From: Rhizorhabdus dicambivorans
GTDB lineage: Bacteria > Pseudomonadota > Alphaproteobacteria > Sphingomonadales > Sphingomonadaceae
Reading direction: 5' to 3'
DNA length: 64,000 nt
NCBI RefSeq assembly: GCF_002355275.1
Contig: NZ_CP023449.1
Coordinates: forward strand, 710,001-774,000
Shown here: piece by piece, positions 56,408 through 64,000 of the stretch
Layout of the letters: each line of letters begins with the position of its first letter
Position numbering within the stretch: the first letter of the stretch is position 1
Position numbers and translations under genes: made by a program
The notes under the pieces: generated by a model
The model's input: only the letters and a program-made list of their open reading frames with translations
Database searches by the model: none
Told to the model about the DNA's origin: nothing

Positions 56408-57382
56408 CTAGGAGTGCCGCCGCAGGATATCGGTCAGAACCTGCTCGTCGATATTGCCACCGCTCATGATCGCGGCGACCTTGCGATTGGCGAAATCGGG
56501 CTTCGTCAGCGCGCAGGCGATTGGGACGGCACCGGCGCCTTCGACGATGAGCCGGTGTTTGCGAAACATCATGGCGACGACGGCGGCGGCCTGCTCGTCG
56601 TCGACGACGGCCGTGCCTGCGACATATTCGCGCAGCAGCGGCCAAGCCGATGGCAGCACCATGGCCCCGCCGATTCCGTCGATGAAGCTGTCGGGATCGC
56701 TCTCGACCGCGACCGGCTTTCCGGCGGCCAGGGCACTGGTAAAGGGCGTGGATGAGGATGCTTCGCAGGCGATCAGCTCGATGTGCGGCGCCAGGAGGCG
56801 AATGGCAGCAGCGATGCCGAGAACCAGCCCCCCACCGCCGAAAGGAACGAGGATGGCGTCGATGTCCGGGGCGTCCTCGATGATCTCCGCACCGATCGTG
56901 GCGTTGCCGATCAGAACCTCGCGGCCGCGGCAGGGATGGACCATATGGGCCGTCTCGCCCTCGGGGATCTCGCCACTAAGGATTTCCCACCAGCGCGAGA
57001 AGGACACCTCGATGACCTCCGCTCCGAGGCTGCGCATCATTCCGATCTTGGTTCGCGCGGCATTGTCGGGCGCGTAGACTCGGGTCGGCACCCCGCGTCG
57101 CGCCGCCGCCGCGGCCACCCCCTGCCCGAAATTGCCGGCGCTGGCAGTGTACAGCCCCCGGTCAAGGCATTCATCGGGTACGCTGAGAACGGCATAGCTG
57201 CCGCAGCGAATCTTGAACGAGCCATATGGCTGGATATTCTCCGCCTTCGCCAACGCCGCTCGTCCGTTCGCGGCACTGACCGGCACCAGCGGCGTGCGGA
57301 TCGCCACGTCGCGCAGCAGCGAGCGCGCCCGGTCGATATCGTCACGCGTGATCTGGCCCACGATATTGTCGACATCGGACAT
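56408..57382 (-). CDS. PLP-dependent threonine dehydratase / serine racemase-like enzyme
   Basis: 324 residues, fold type II. The PLP lysine is in GSFKIRCGSYAV (residue ~58), SAGNFGQGVA binds the phosphate, FGGGGLVLGIAAAI is the glycine loop, and AAIMSGGNIDEQ is near the end. It removes ammonia from a hydroxyamino acid or racemises it. ATG 57382 preferred. Convergent with the CocE-type gene (128-bp gap); it probably handles an amino acid made by this cluster. Confidence 0.9.
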   Translation of the reverse strand: MSDVDNIVGQITRDDIDRARSLLRDVAIRTPLVPVSAANGRAALAKAENIQPYGSFKIRCGSYAVLSVPDECLDRGLYTASAGNFGQGVAAAAARRGVPTRVYAPDNAARTKIGMMRSLGAEVIEVSFSRWWEILSGEIPEGETAHMVHPCRGREVLIGNATIGAEIIEDAPDIDAILVPFGGGGLVLGIAAAIRLLAPHIELIACEASSSTPFTSALAAGKPVAVESDPDSFIDGIGGAMVLPSAWPLLREYVAGTAVVDDEQAAAVVAMMFRKHRLIVEGAGAVPIACALTKPDFANRKVAAIMSGGNIDEQVLTDILRRHS

Positions 57383-57834
57383 GGGCGATTCTCCTGGGCG
57401 GTGTAGGTAATCCGGGTTCATCGATCATCGATCGTGACAAGTCGGCACGTTCGAAGGACACCGTCCGCGGTGTCTTGCCGGTGCCGGATTTTTACAATGT
57501 TATGATAGTGGAAGCAGCCATTATATCTGGAGCAGACTATTCGCCAAGGTGCGACAGAAAGTCAAACGCGGCCACGGATGGCCGCTTGTCCGAATTCTCT
57601 CCCTCGAACACTTCGACCGGGGCGATGAAGTCCTCCTGGGCCGGGAGCGATCCCACGGAAGCAGAACGGCGCCTCCCGAAGAATTTGCTGCTGATGGTTT
57701 TCGCTGTGGCTGCGAGGCGATATCCGGCGCTCTTATCGGGCGAACATCCGTGAACTAATGGTCGCGCTGGCCTGGCCGCCCGATGGGCGCTATCGGGGGC
57801 ATATCGTTTCCTATGGCTTGACGAGAGGACGCGG
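57383..57834. other. intergenic region
   Basis: 452 bp between divergent genes. 57480-57540 is AT-rich and likely a promoter area. On the minus strand, a stretch ending at the stop at 57537 (reading ...QEDFIAPVEVFEGENSDKRP...) could be the tail of a lost gene. No intact gene is supported. Confidence 0.4.
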
Positions 57835-58770
57835 ATGACCTCGACCCCGCCCGAGCCCAGTCGGAATCTCACCGCCGGCTTCCTGCGTAACTTCGATCTC
57901 GCCTCGCTGCGCCTGCTGCTCAGCGCGATCGAAGAGGGGAATCTGGCGCGCGTTGCGGCGCGCGAGGGTTTCTCGCTGTCCGCGGTCAGCCGGCGCATCT
58001 CCGATCTCGAGGCGCGGATCGGTATCAGGCTGCTCCATCGGCATGATCGCGGTGTCAGCGCCACCGATGCCGCCCTGGCGAACCTTGCCCGGTTACGCAG
58101 CCTGTTCGGCCTGATCGATCAGCTGGTCGAAGATTTTCGCGCGATCCGCGACGGCGAAAAAGGCGTGGTGCGCGTGCGCGCCCACCTCACCGCAATCACC
58201 GGAGCCTTGCCCGAGGCGATGTCGAGCTTCACCGAAAGCCATGAGGGGATCGAACTCGTCGTCGATGAGGCGACCAGCAGGGAGATCGTCCATGCCGTCC
58301 AGCTTGGCGACTGCGATATCGGCTTCGTCTCCGGAACGGTCGATACCGAACGGCTGGCCGTCTTCCCCTGGAAGACCGACGAACTCGTGGTGGTGATGCC
58401 CGCGAATCATAGGCTGGGCGGCCAGGCGGCCCTGAGTTTCGGCGAGCTGCTCGATTACGGTTTCGTCGGAATGACTCCGGGCAGTGCGCTGCTCACCCTT
58501 TTCCGGGGCCAGGCCGCCTTGCTGGGTCGGACGCTCGACGAACGGGCGCGGGTGAGCACGTTCGACGGCGTGGTCGAAATGGTCGCAGCCGGGATAGGCA
58601 TCGGCATTCTGCCCGCCGCCGTCGCCGCGCGTGTCGCTGCGCAACGCGGTCTGGCGATCCGGCGGCTGAGCGAGCCGTGGGCGGCGCGTCGGCTCGTGAT
58701 CTGCGTGCGTGACCGCGAGCAGCTTCCGGCCGCGGCGCGTGCCTTTCTCGATCATCTGACCGGGGGATAG
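57835..58770 (+). CDS. LysR family transcriptional regulator
   Basis: 311 residues. HTH: ASLRLLLSAIEEGNLARVAAREGFSLSAVSRRISDLEARIGIRLLHRHDRG. The effector domain begins KGVVRVRAHLTAITGALPEAM. The start is preceded by GAGAGGA. It is codirectional with the CoA transferase/lyase genes that follow (122-bp gap) and may control them. Confidence 0.92.
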   Translation: MTSTPPEPSRNLTAGFLRNFDLASLRLLLSAIEEGNLARVAAREGFSLSAVSRRISDLEARIGIRLLHRHDRGVSATDAALANLARLRSLFGLIDQLVEDFRAIRDGEKGVVRVRAHLTAITGALPEAMSSFTESHEGIELVVDEATSREIVHAVQLGDCDIGFVSGTVDTERLAVFPWKTDELVVVMPANHRLGGQAALSFGELLDYGFVGMTPGSALLTLFRGQAALLGRTLDERARVSTFDGVVEMVAAGIGIGILPAAVAARVAAQRGLAIRRLSEPWAARRLVICVRDREQLPAAARAFLDHLTGG

Positions 58771-58892
58771 CGGCTGTCGCAACCCAGGCTTGCTGGAAAC
58801 GGCATGGACCACAGGGGCTGGGCGGCGCCACATCGGGGACAAGGCTCGGGCCCATTGCCGTCTTGCCGCGATTTCCGGGACTGGGAGATCGG

Positions 58893-60108
58893 ATGTCCTC
58901 GCAACGCCCTTCGCCGGTCCTGGCCGGCCTTCGCATACTCGAAATCGGCCATTTCGTGGCGGCGCCCTTTTGCACCCGGCTGCTGGCGGATCTGGGGGCG
59001 GACGTGATCAAGATCGAACCGCGCGGCGGCGATCCCGCCCGTAGCTGGGGCGAGATGGTCGATGGCCGCTCGCTCTGGTGGTCGATGCATGCCCGCAACA
59101 AGCGCAGCATCACGCTGGATCTGAAATCGAAAAAGGGGCGGGCGTTGCTGCTCGATCTGGTCGCGCAATGCGATGTGGTGGTCGAGAATTTCCGGCCGGG
59201 CCAGCTCAGGAAGATGGGGCTGGGCCCCGATGTGCTGCGCCGGGCGCGGCCGGACCTGATCGTCGCGCACATCTCCGGCTATGGCCAGGACGGGCCGGGG
59301 GCCGAGCGCGCCGCCTTCGGGGTGATCGGCGAGGCGATCGGTGGCTTGCGCTACCTGACCAACCATGTGCCCGGCACCGTCGATCTGCCACCGGTGCGGG
59401 TGGGCATCAGCATCGGCGATTCGATCGCCGGCCTCTATGCCGCCTTCGGGGTCATGGCGGCGCTGTGGCAGCGCGATCGCGCGAAAGGAGACGGTCAGGC
59501 GAGGACCATCGACGTGGCGCTGACCGAAAGCATGCTGAGCATGATGGAGGGCATGCTGCCCGAATATGGCGCGCTGGGTAAGATAGACCGGCGGCGGCAT
59601 CGCCACCGCGGCGCCGACCAACGCCTATCCCAGTGCCGACGGGCAATGGGTGCTGATCGCCGCCAATTCGGAGCCGCTGTTTGCCAAGCTGATGGCATTG
59701 ATCGGCCATGCCGAGCTGATCGGCGCGCCGGGCTATGCCAGCAATCCCGAGCGGGTCGCGAACGTAGCCCATCTTGATGCGCTGATAGGCGAGTGGAGCC
59801 GCCAACATGACGCGGCCGATCTGGTCGCGCTGCTCGACGCCGCCGATATCCCCAACAGCAAGGCCTATACCGCCGCTGATTGCGCCGCCGATCCGCAATA
59901 TCGCGCGCGGGGTATGGTGCGCGAGGTGCCCGACAAGTATTTCGGCACGGTGCTGCAGGCGGGCATGGTGCCGCACATCCCGGAATCACCGGGCGAGGTG
60001 CGCTGGACCGGGCCCGATCTGGGCGAACATAATCACGAGGTTCTGAGCGAATTGCTGGGGCTGGAGCGCGAGGCGATCGAAGCTCTCGAACAGGAAGGCG
60101 TGCTGTGA
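58893..60108 (+). pseudogene. CaiB/BaiF CoA transferase, frameshifted
   Basis: Begins as a normal class III CoA transferase (GLRILEIGHFVAAPFCTRLLADLGADVIKIE; catalytic-type Asp in ISIGDSIAGLYAAFG) and stays in frame to the ATA codon at 59583-59585. One base later (59587) the homologous frame resumes as TGGGIATAAPTNAYPSADGQ and runs to the stop at 60106-60108. Family members have a few residues (K-x-R-Q-P-T-G pattern) at this junction, so about 8 bp appear deleted. The long frame instead continues in a nonsense tail to 59777. Start ATG 58893 follows GGGAG. Confidence 0.82.
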
Positions 60109-61025
60109 GCGGAGCCGCTCAGGTCGAGATCGTCGAAGTCGGGCCGCGCGACGGCTTCCAGTCGATCGGCCCGCTGATCCCGACGCCCACCAAGATCGCC
60201 CTGATCGAACAATTGCACGCCGCCGGCATCCGGCGGATGGAGACTACCTCCTTCGTCAGCGCCAGCGCCCTGCCGCAGCTGGCCGACGCGCCCGCGATCG
60301 TCGCGGCGGTGGCGCGGATGCCGACGCTGGATTCGCAGGTGCTGGTGCCGACGGCGCGCCATGCCGAACGCGCGCTGGCAGCGGGGGCGCGGCATCTGAG
60401 TGCGGTGCTGTCGGTCAGCGAGCGGCACAATATGGGCAATGTTCGCCGGACGCCGATGGAATCGGTGGCGGATTACACACAGATGGTGGCGATGATGCCG
60501 GCGGACGCGAGCATGCGGCTGAACCTCGCCACCTCCTTCGATTGCCCGCATGTCGGCCGGATAGATCGCGACGCGGTGCTGGCCCTGCTCGAGCCGCTGG
60601 TGGCGGCGAGCGCCGATGTCGAGATCGCGCTGTGCGACACCACCGGCCATGCCGATCCGGCGCAGGTGCGCGGTCTGTTCGCCGCCGCGGCGGATCGCTT
60701 CCCCCAGGTGCGGGCCTGGGCCTTCCACGGCCATGACACCTATGGACTGGGTGCCGCCAATGTGCTGGCGGCCTGGGACGTCGGCATCCGGATATTCGAT
60801 GCGGCGGTGGCGGGGCTGGGCGGCTGCCCCTTCGCCCCCGGCGCGACCGGCAATGTCGCGACCGAGGATCTGATCTGGATGTTCGACCATATGGGAGTCG
60901 AGACCGGCATCGATCTCCAGAAGCTGGTCGATGCCGCCCGCGCGGTGGCCGAGCTGCCGGGGGCCCAGGTCGGCGGCCGGGTCCGCCAGGCATTGGGTGC
61001 GCGTGCCTGTCTGGCGGCATCCTGA
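60105..61025 (+). CDS. hydroxymethylglutaryl-CoA lyase family protein
   Basis: 306 residues, DRE-TIM barrel. VEIVEVGPRDGFQSIG carries the catalytic Arg/Asp pair, ALCDTTGHADPAQV and FHGHDTYGLGAANVLAAWDVG supply metal-binding His residues, and GLGGCPFAPGATGNVATED holds the lid Cys. It splits HMG-CoA or a homologous 3-hydroxy-3-methyl-acyl-CoA into a keto acid and acetyl-CoA. It starts with GTG overlapping the stop of the frameshifted CoA transferase. The partner transferase would make its CoA substrate. Confidence 0.92.
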   Translation: MSGAAQVEIVEVGPRDGFQSIGPLIPTPTKIALIEQLHAAGIRRMETTSFVSASALPQLADAPAIVAAVARMPTLDSQVLVPTARHAERALAAGARHLSAVLSVSERHNMGNVRRTPMESVADYTQMVAMMPADASMRLNLATSFDCPHVGRIDRDAVLALLEPLVAASADVEIALCDTTGHADPAQVRGLFAAAADRFPQVRAWAFHGHDTYGLGAANVLAAWDVGIRIFDAAVAGLGGCPFAPGATGNVATEDLIWMFDHMGVETGIDLQKLVDAARAVAELPGAQVGGRVRQALGARACLAAS

Positions 61026-61100
61026 TCGCGCTTCGGGCGCTACCGATATTGGCGATTTATCCTGCAATACTATCTCGAAGACGGCATCCTGTCCGTCGAT

Positions 61101-62294
61101 CTACCAAGGAGGCCTGACGGCCCGGTCGATGAAGGCCGACTTGAGCAGGCATTCCGCCCATTCCTCCTCGAGCACCGAGTCCGCGACGATTCCCGAGCCC
61201 ACCCCATATTCGGCCTGGCCGCCGGGCCGCAGCCGCAGGGTGCGGATCGCGACGTTGAAACGGCATTGCCAGGCCTCGTCCGCCCCCGTCGCGCCGTGGA
61301 TCGCGCCGATCGCGCCGCAATAGGGGCCGCGTCCGCGATGCTCGATCTCGCGGATGATCTCCATCGCGCGCAGCTTGGGGGCGCCGGTGATCGAACCGCA
61401 CGGGAACATCGCCCGGATCGCGCGCTCGAACGAAGGCGGGCCATCGATCCGGGCGGATATGCCGGTCGTCATCTGGAACAGGGTGGGATAGGTCTCGATC
61501 CGGAAGGGCGAGTCGACCCGGACGCTGCCGGGCAGGCTCATCCGCGCCAGATCGTTGCGCATCAGATCGACGATCATCAGATTTTCGGCGCGGTCCTTGA
61601 CGCTGGCGGCCAGCGCCTCGGCGAGCCGCCGATCGCTCGGGGCGTCGCTGCCGCGCGGGCGGGTGCCCTTCATCGGCCGGACGGCGATGTTGCGATCGCG
61701 CATCGCGAAGAACAGTTCGGGTGAGAAGCTCAGCAGCCATTCGACGCCGTCGAAGATCAGCGCTGCGAAGCGGGCGTTGGCCGCGGGTCGGATCGCCCGG
61801 TAGAGCGCCACCGGGTCGCCCTCCCACCCGCCCTCCAGCCGGAAGGTCAGATTGGCCTGATAGATGTCGCCGGCCGCGATCGCCTCCTTCACCCGGCCGA
61901 AGGAGGCGGCATAGCTGTCGAAGCCGATCGCCGGCCGCAAAGGCGACAATCGCGCAAGGCCGATCGCCCTGCGACCAAGCCAGCCGTCCACCGTCTCGGC
62001 CGGCATGGCGGTGCAGCCGTCGAAGGCGAAAAGGCGCAGCAGTGCATCCCCCGGCTGGTTGCCCCCAAGCCAGTGCCTCAGCCGGGGCTCCAGGGCATAG
62101 CCGGCCTCATAGCCGATCCAGCCCGCCACGATTCCGCCGGCTCGTGCCACGGCGTCGGCTCTGGCGAGCGCCTTGTGGACGTCCTCCGCGCTGGTCGCGG
62201 TGATCATGTCGCGGGGCCGTTCGTACAGGCTGGCCTCGCCCTTCTCGATATCCTCGAGCAGGATGAACGGAGAGGGCCGGGACACGGCCGGCAT
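61101..62294 (-). CDS. pabB: aminodeoxychorismate synthase component I
   Basis: 397 residues. Chorismate-binding marks: YQANLTFRLEG, SPELFFAMRDRNIAVRPMKGTRPRG, ENLMIVDLMRNDLARM, FPCGSITGAPKLRAMEII, and GVGSGIVADS. It makes 4-amino-4-deoxychorismate for folate, with a PabA glutaminase not in this window. It lies 6 nt after the thiolase gene on the same strand, apparently co-transcribed with catabolic genes. Confidence 0.92.
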   Translation of the reverse strand: MPAVSRPSPFILLEDIEKGEASLYERPRDMITATSAEDVHKALARADAVARAGGIVAGWIGYEAGYALEPRLRHWLGGNQPGDALLRLFAFDGCTAMPAETVDGWLGRRAIGLARLSPLRPAIGFDSYAASFGRVKEAIAAGDIYQANLTFRLEGGWEGDPVALYRAIRPAANARFAALIFDGVEWLLSFSPELFFAMRDRNIAVRPMKGTRPRGSDAPSDRRLAEALAASVKDRAENLMIVDLMRNDLARMSLPGSVRVDSPFRIETYPTLFQMTTGISARIDGPPSFERAIRAMFPCGSITGAPKLRAMEIIREIEHRGRGPYCGAIGAIHGATGADEAWQCRFNVAIRTLRLRPGGQAEYGVGSGIVADSVLEEEWAECLLKSAFIDRAVRPPW

Positions 62295-62300
62295 CGGACG

Positions 62301-63509
62301 TCAGCGTTCGAAGATCGCGGCCAGGCCCTGACCGCCGCCGATGCACATCGTCTCCAGTCCGTAGCGGGTGCCACGGCGGCCCATCTCGTTCAGCAGGGTC
62401 GCGGCAATGCGCGCGCCCGTCACGCCGATCGGATGGCCCAGCGAGATGCCCGAGCCGTTGACGTTGAGCCGGTCGAAGCGGCTGTCCTCCGCGCTCCAGC
62501 CCCACCCCATGGTGACGGCCAGCACCTGCGCGGCGAAGGCCTCGTTGAGTTCGATCAGGCCGATGTCGTTCCAGCCGAGCCCGGTGCGCGCGAACAGGCG
62601 TTCGACGGCGGGCACCGGCCCGATCCCCATGCGCGACGGATCGCAGCCCGCCGCGGCCCAGCCCAGGAACCAGCCGGCGGGCTCAAGCCCCAGCTCGGCC
62701 AGGCGGTCCTCGGCGACCACCAGGCAGGCGGCGGCGGCGTCGTTCTGCTGGCTGGCATTGCCGGCGGTGACCACCCCGCCCTCGATGGGCCGGAGCGCAG
62801 CCAGGCTCTCCAGCGACGCGTCGGCGCGATAGCCTTCGTCATGGTCGAAGACGGTCACGGCGCCGCGCTTGCCCGGCACGTCCACCGGCACCACCTCATC
62901 GGCAAAGCGGCCCTCCCGCCAGGCTGCGGCGGCGCGCTGGTGCGACCGGACGGCATAGGCGTCACACTGTTCGCGGCTGATGCCATGGTCGCGGGCCAGA
63001 TTCTCGGCGGTCTCGATCATGCCGGATATGACGCCGTAGCGCGCGATCGGCTGCGACATCAGCCGCGCCCGGGTCAGCCGGTCGTGCAGCTCGACATTGC
63101 CCATGCGCGCCCCGCCCCGGATCGCGGTCGAATAATGCTCGACGTTCGACATGCTCTCCGCGCCACCGGCGACGACCACGTCGGCGGCGCCGGTCTGCAC
63201 CATCATCGCCGCCTCGATGATCGCCTGCAGGCCCGATCCGCAGCGCCGGTCGAGCTGGAAGCCGGGCACCGATTGCGGCAGCCCGGCGGCCAGCCAGGAC
63301 CAGCGGCCGATGGCGGGCGCCTCGCCGCCCGGATAGCCATGGCCGAACACGACGTCGTCGACCCGCTCGGGATCGATCCCGCTGCGTTCGACCAGCGCCT
63401 TGAGGATGACGCCGCCGAGGTCGCCGGCGGTGAGCGACGAGAGGCCGCCGCCGAACTTGCCCACTGCGGTACGGAGGGGGGAGACGATCGCGGCGCGGCG
63501 CAGTTGCAT
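62301..63509 (-). CDS. acetyl-CoA acyltransferase (thiolase)
   Basis: 402 residues. Nucleophile Cys in QLDRRCGSGLQA (~89), IGLIELNEAFAAQVLAV, NVNGSGISLGHPIGVTGAR (His) and the second Cys in CIGGGQGLAAIFER. A standard degradative or biosynthetic thiolase. The start at 63509 follows GAAGGATT. It lies 25 nt after the IclR gene and 6 nt before pabB. Confidence 0.95.
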   Translation of the reverse strand: MQLRRAAIVSPLRTAVGKFGGGLSSLTAGDLGGVILKALVERSGIDPERVDDVVFGHGYPGGEAPAIGRWSWLAAGLPQSVPGFQLDRRCGSGLQAIIEAAMMVQTGAADVVVAGGAESMSNVEHYSTAIRGGARMGNVELHDRLTRARLMSQPIARYGVISGMIETAENLARDHGISREQCDAYAVRSHQRAAAAWREGRFADEVVPVDVPGKRGAVTVFDHDEGYRADASLESLAALRPIEGGVVTAGNASQQNDAAAACLVVAEDRLAELGLEPAGWFLGWAAAGCDPSRMGIGPVPAVERLFARTGLGWNDIGLIELNEAFAAQVLAVTMGWGWSAEDSRFDRLNVNGSGISLGHPIGVTGARIAATLLNEMGRRGTRYGLETMCIGGGQGLAAIFER

Positions 63510-63534
63510 CGATGGGAATCCTTCGGTTGAGAGG

Positions 63535-64000
63535 TCAGATCGCCCGTTCGAGCTGGCCGGCGGCCGCGCGCAGATCGGGCAGATGGATTTCGAGCAGCCG
63601 CTCGCGGCTGTGGGCGTGGGAGAAGGTCGCGACGTTGAGGCTGGCCACCACCGTTCCGTCGCGGTCACGCACCGGCACCGCCAGCGAACGCAGCCCCGGT
63701 TCCAGTTCCTCCTCGACGAGGCTCCAGCGCTGCTCCGCGACCGATGCCAGCTCGGCGCGAAGCCGTTCCGGGCTGGTGATGGTCCGCTCGGTACGGGGCT
63801 CCAGCAACGCCGCGGACAGCCAGCGCTCGCGCTCGTCCTCGTCCATCGCCGCGAGCAGGATTCGGCCCATCGATGTGCAGTGGCTGGGCAGGGTGCTGCC
63901 CACCATCAGCGGCGCGGCGATGATCTGGTTCCGCTCGGCGCGGGCGATGTAGATGATTCGGCCGGGATCGGACGGGTCGAGCGTGCCGACCGAGATCGTC
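63535..64000 (-). CDS. IclR family transcriptional regulator, C-terminal part (5' end outside window)
   Basis: About 155 residues of the IclR effector domain. GSTLPSHCTSMGRILLAAMDEDE and AVPVRDRDGTVVASLNVATF are characteristic; upstream the frame stays open (SVGTLDPSDPGRIIYIARAERN) to the window edge. The DNA-binding domain lies beyond 64000. It probably controls the thiolase operon directly downstream, as PcaR/PobR-type IclR proteins do for aromatic degradation. Confidence 0.9.
   Translation of the reverse strand, partial: TISVGTLDPSDPGRIIYIARAERNQIIAAPLMVGSTLPSHCTSMGRILLAAMDEDERERWLSAALLEPRTERTITSPERLRAELASVAEQRWSLVEEELEPGLRSLAVPVRDRDGTVVASLNVATFSHAHSRERLLEIHLPDLRAAAGQLERAI

Overview
The window is GC-rich DNA from an alphaproteobacterium, most likely a sphingomonad (Sphingomonadaceae). 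The pointers are: an rRNA operon ending 23S-5S-tRNA-fMet, a groES-groEL operon behind a CIRCE operator, three large TonB-dependent receptors beside catabolic operons, and dense operons of CoA transferases, thiolases, LLM oxidoreductases and CocE-type hydrolases. Identifications rest on reading the sequence and protein motifs; no database search was run.

Layout. (1) 1-1413: 3' part of 23S rRNA, 5S rRNA, tRNA-fMet. (2) 1.7-10.8 kb: TonB receptor, TetR regulator, a translationally coupled operon (LLM oxidoreductase, SnoaL-like protein, medium-chain reductase, CaiB/BaiF CoA transferase), then a LysR regulator divergent from scoA-scoB. (3) 11-15.7 kb: two-partner-secretion outer-membrane transporter (TpsB) overlapping a histidine kinase with a very long, proline-rich periplasmic region; the response regulator is divergent. 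(4) 15.7-18.8 kb: GT4 glycosyltransferase; nitronate monooxygenase overlapping a TetR gene. (5) 18.9-23.67 kb: small integrative island at the 3' end of tRNA-Ser(GGA), with tyrosine integrase, excisionase-like HTH protein, FRG-domain protein, a small exported protein and a set of related palindromes. (6) 23.7-31.5 kb: housekeeping block (cyclophilin, groEL, groES, lnt, metK, methyltransferase, trmB). (7) 31.5-43 kb: accessory catabolic block, with esterase-TonB receptor-TetR on the minus strand and MFS-amidase-SCPx thiolase-SDR-acyl-CoA ligase plus a YheO/DauR-type regulator on the plus strand, bordered by gene remnants. (8) 43.4-57.4 kb: second accessory block, with TonB receptor, ornithine-cyclodeaminase homologue, two amidohydrolases (one without its metal motif), M28 peptidase, class-V aminotransferase, APC permease, CocE/NonD hydrolase and a threonine-dehydratase-like enzyme. 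This looks like uptake and breakdown of a peptide- or amide-type compound. (9) 57.8-64 kb: LysR, a frameshifted CaiB CoA transferase, HMG-CoA-lyase-like enzyme, and a minus-strand IclR-thiolase-pabB run.

How it fits together. The catabolic blocks share one logic: outer-membrane TonB uptake, periplasmic or exported hydrolases, an inner-membrane MFS or APC carrier, then CoA activation and cleavage, each with a local regulator. The features most worth following up are the tRNA-Ser island with its FRG protein and repeated TTACC-N-GGTAA operators, the kinase-TpsB arrangement, and the 47-56 kb peptide/amide operon with its paired active and inactive amidohydrolases.
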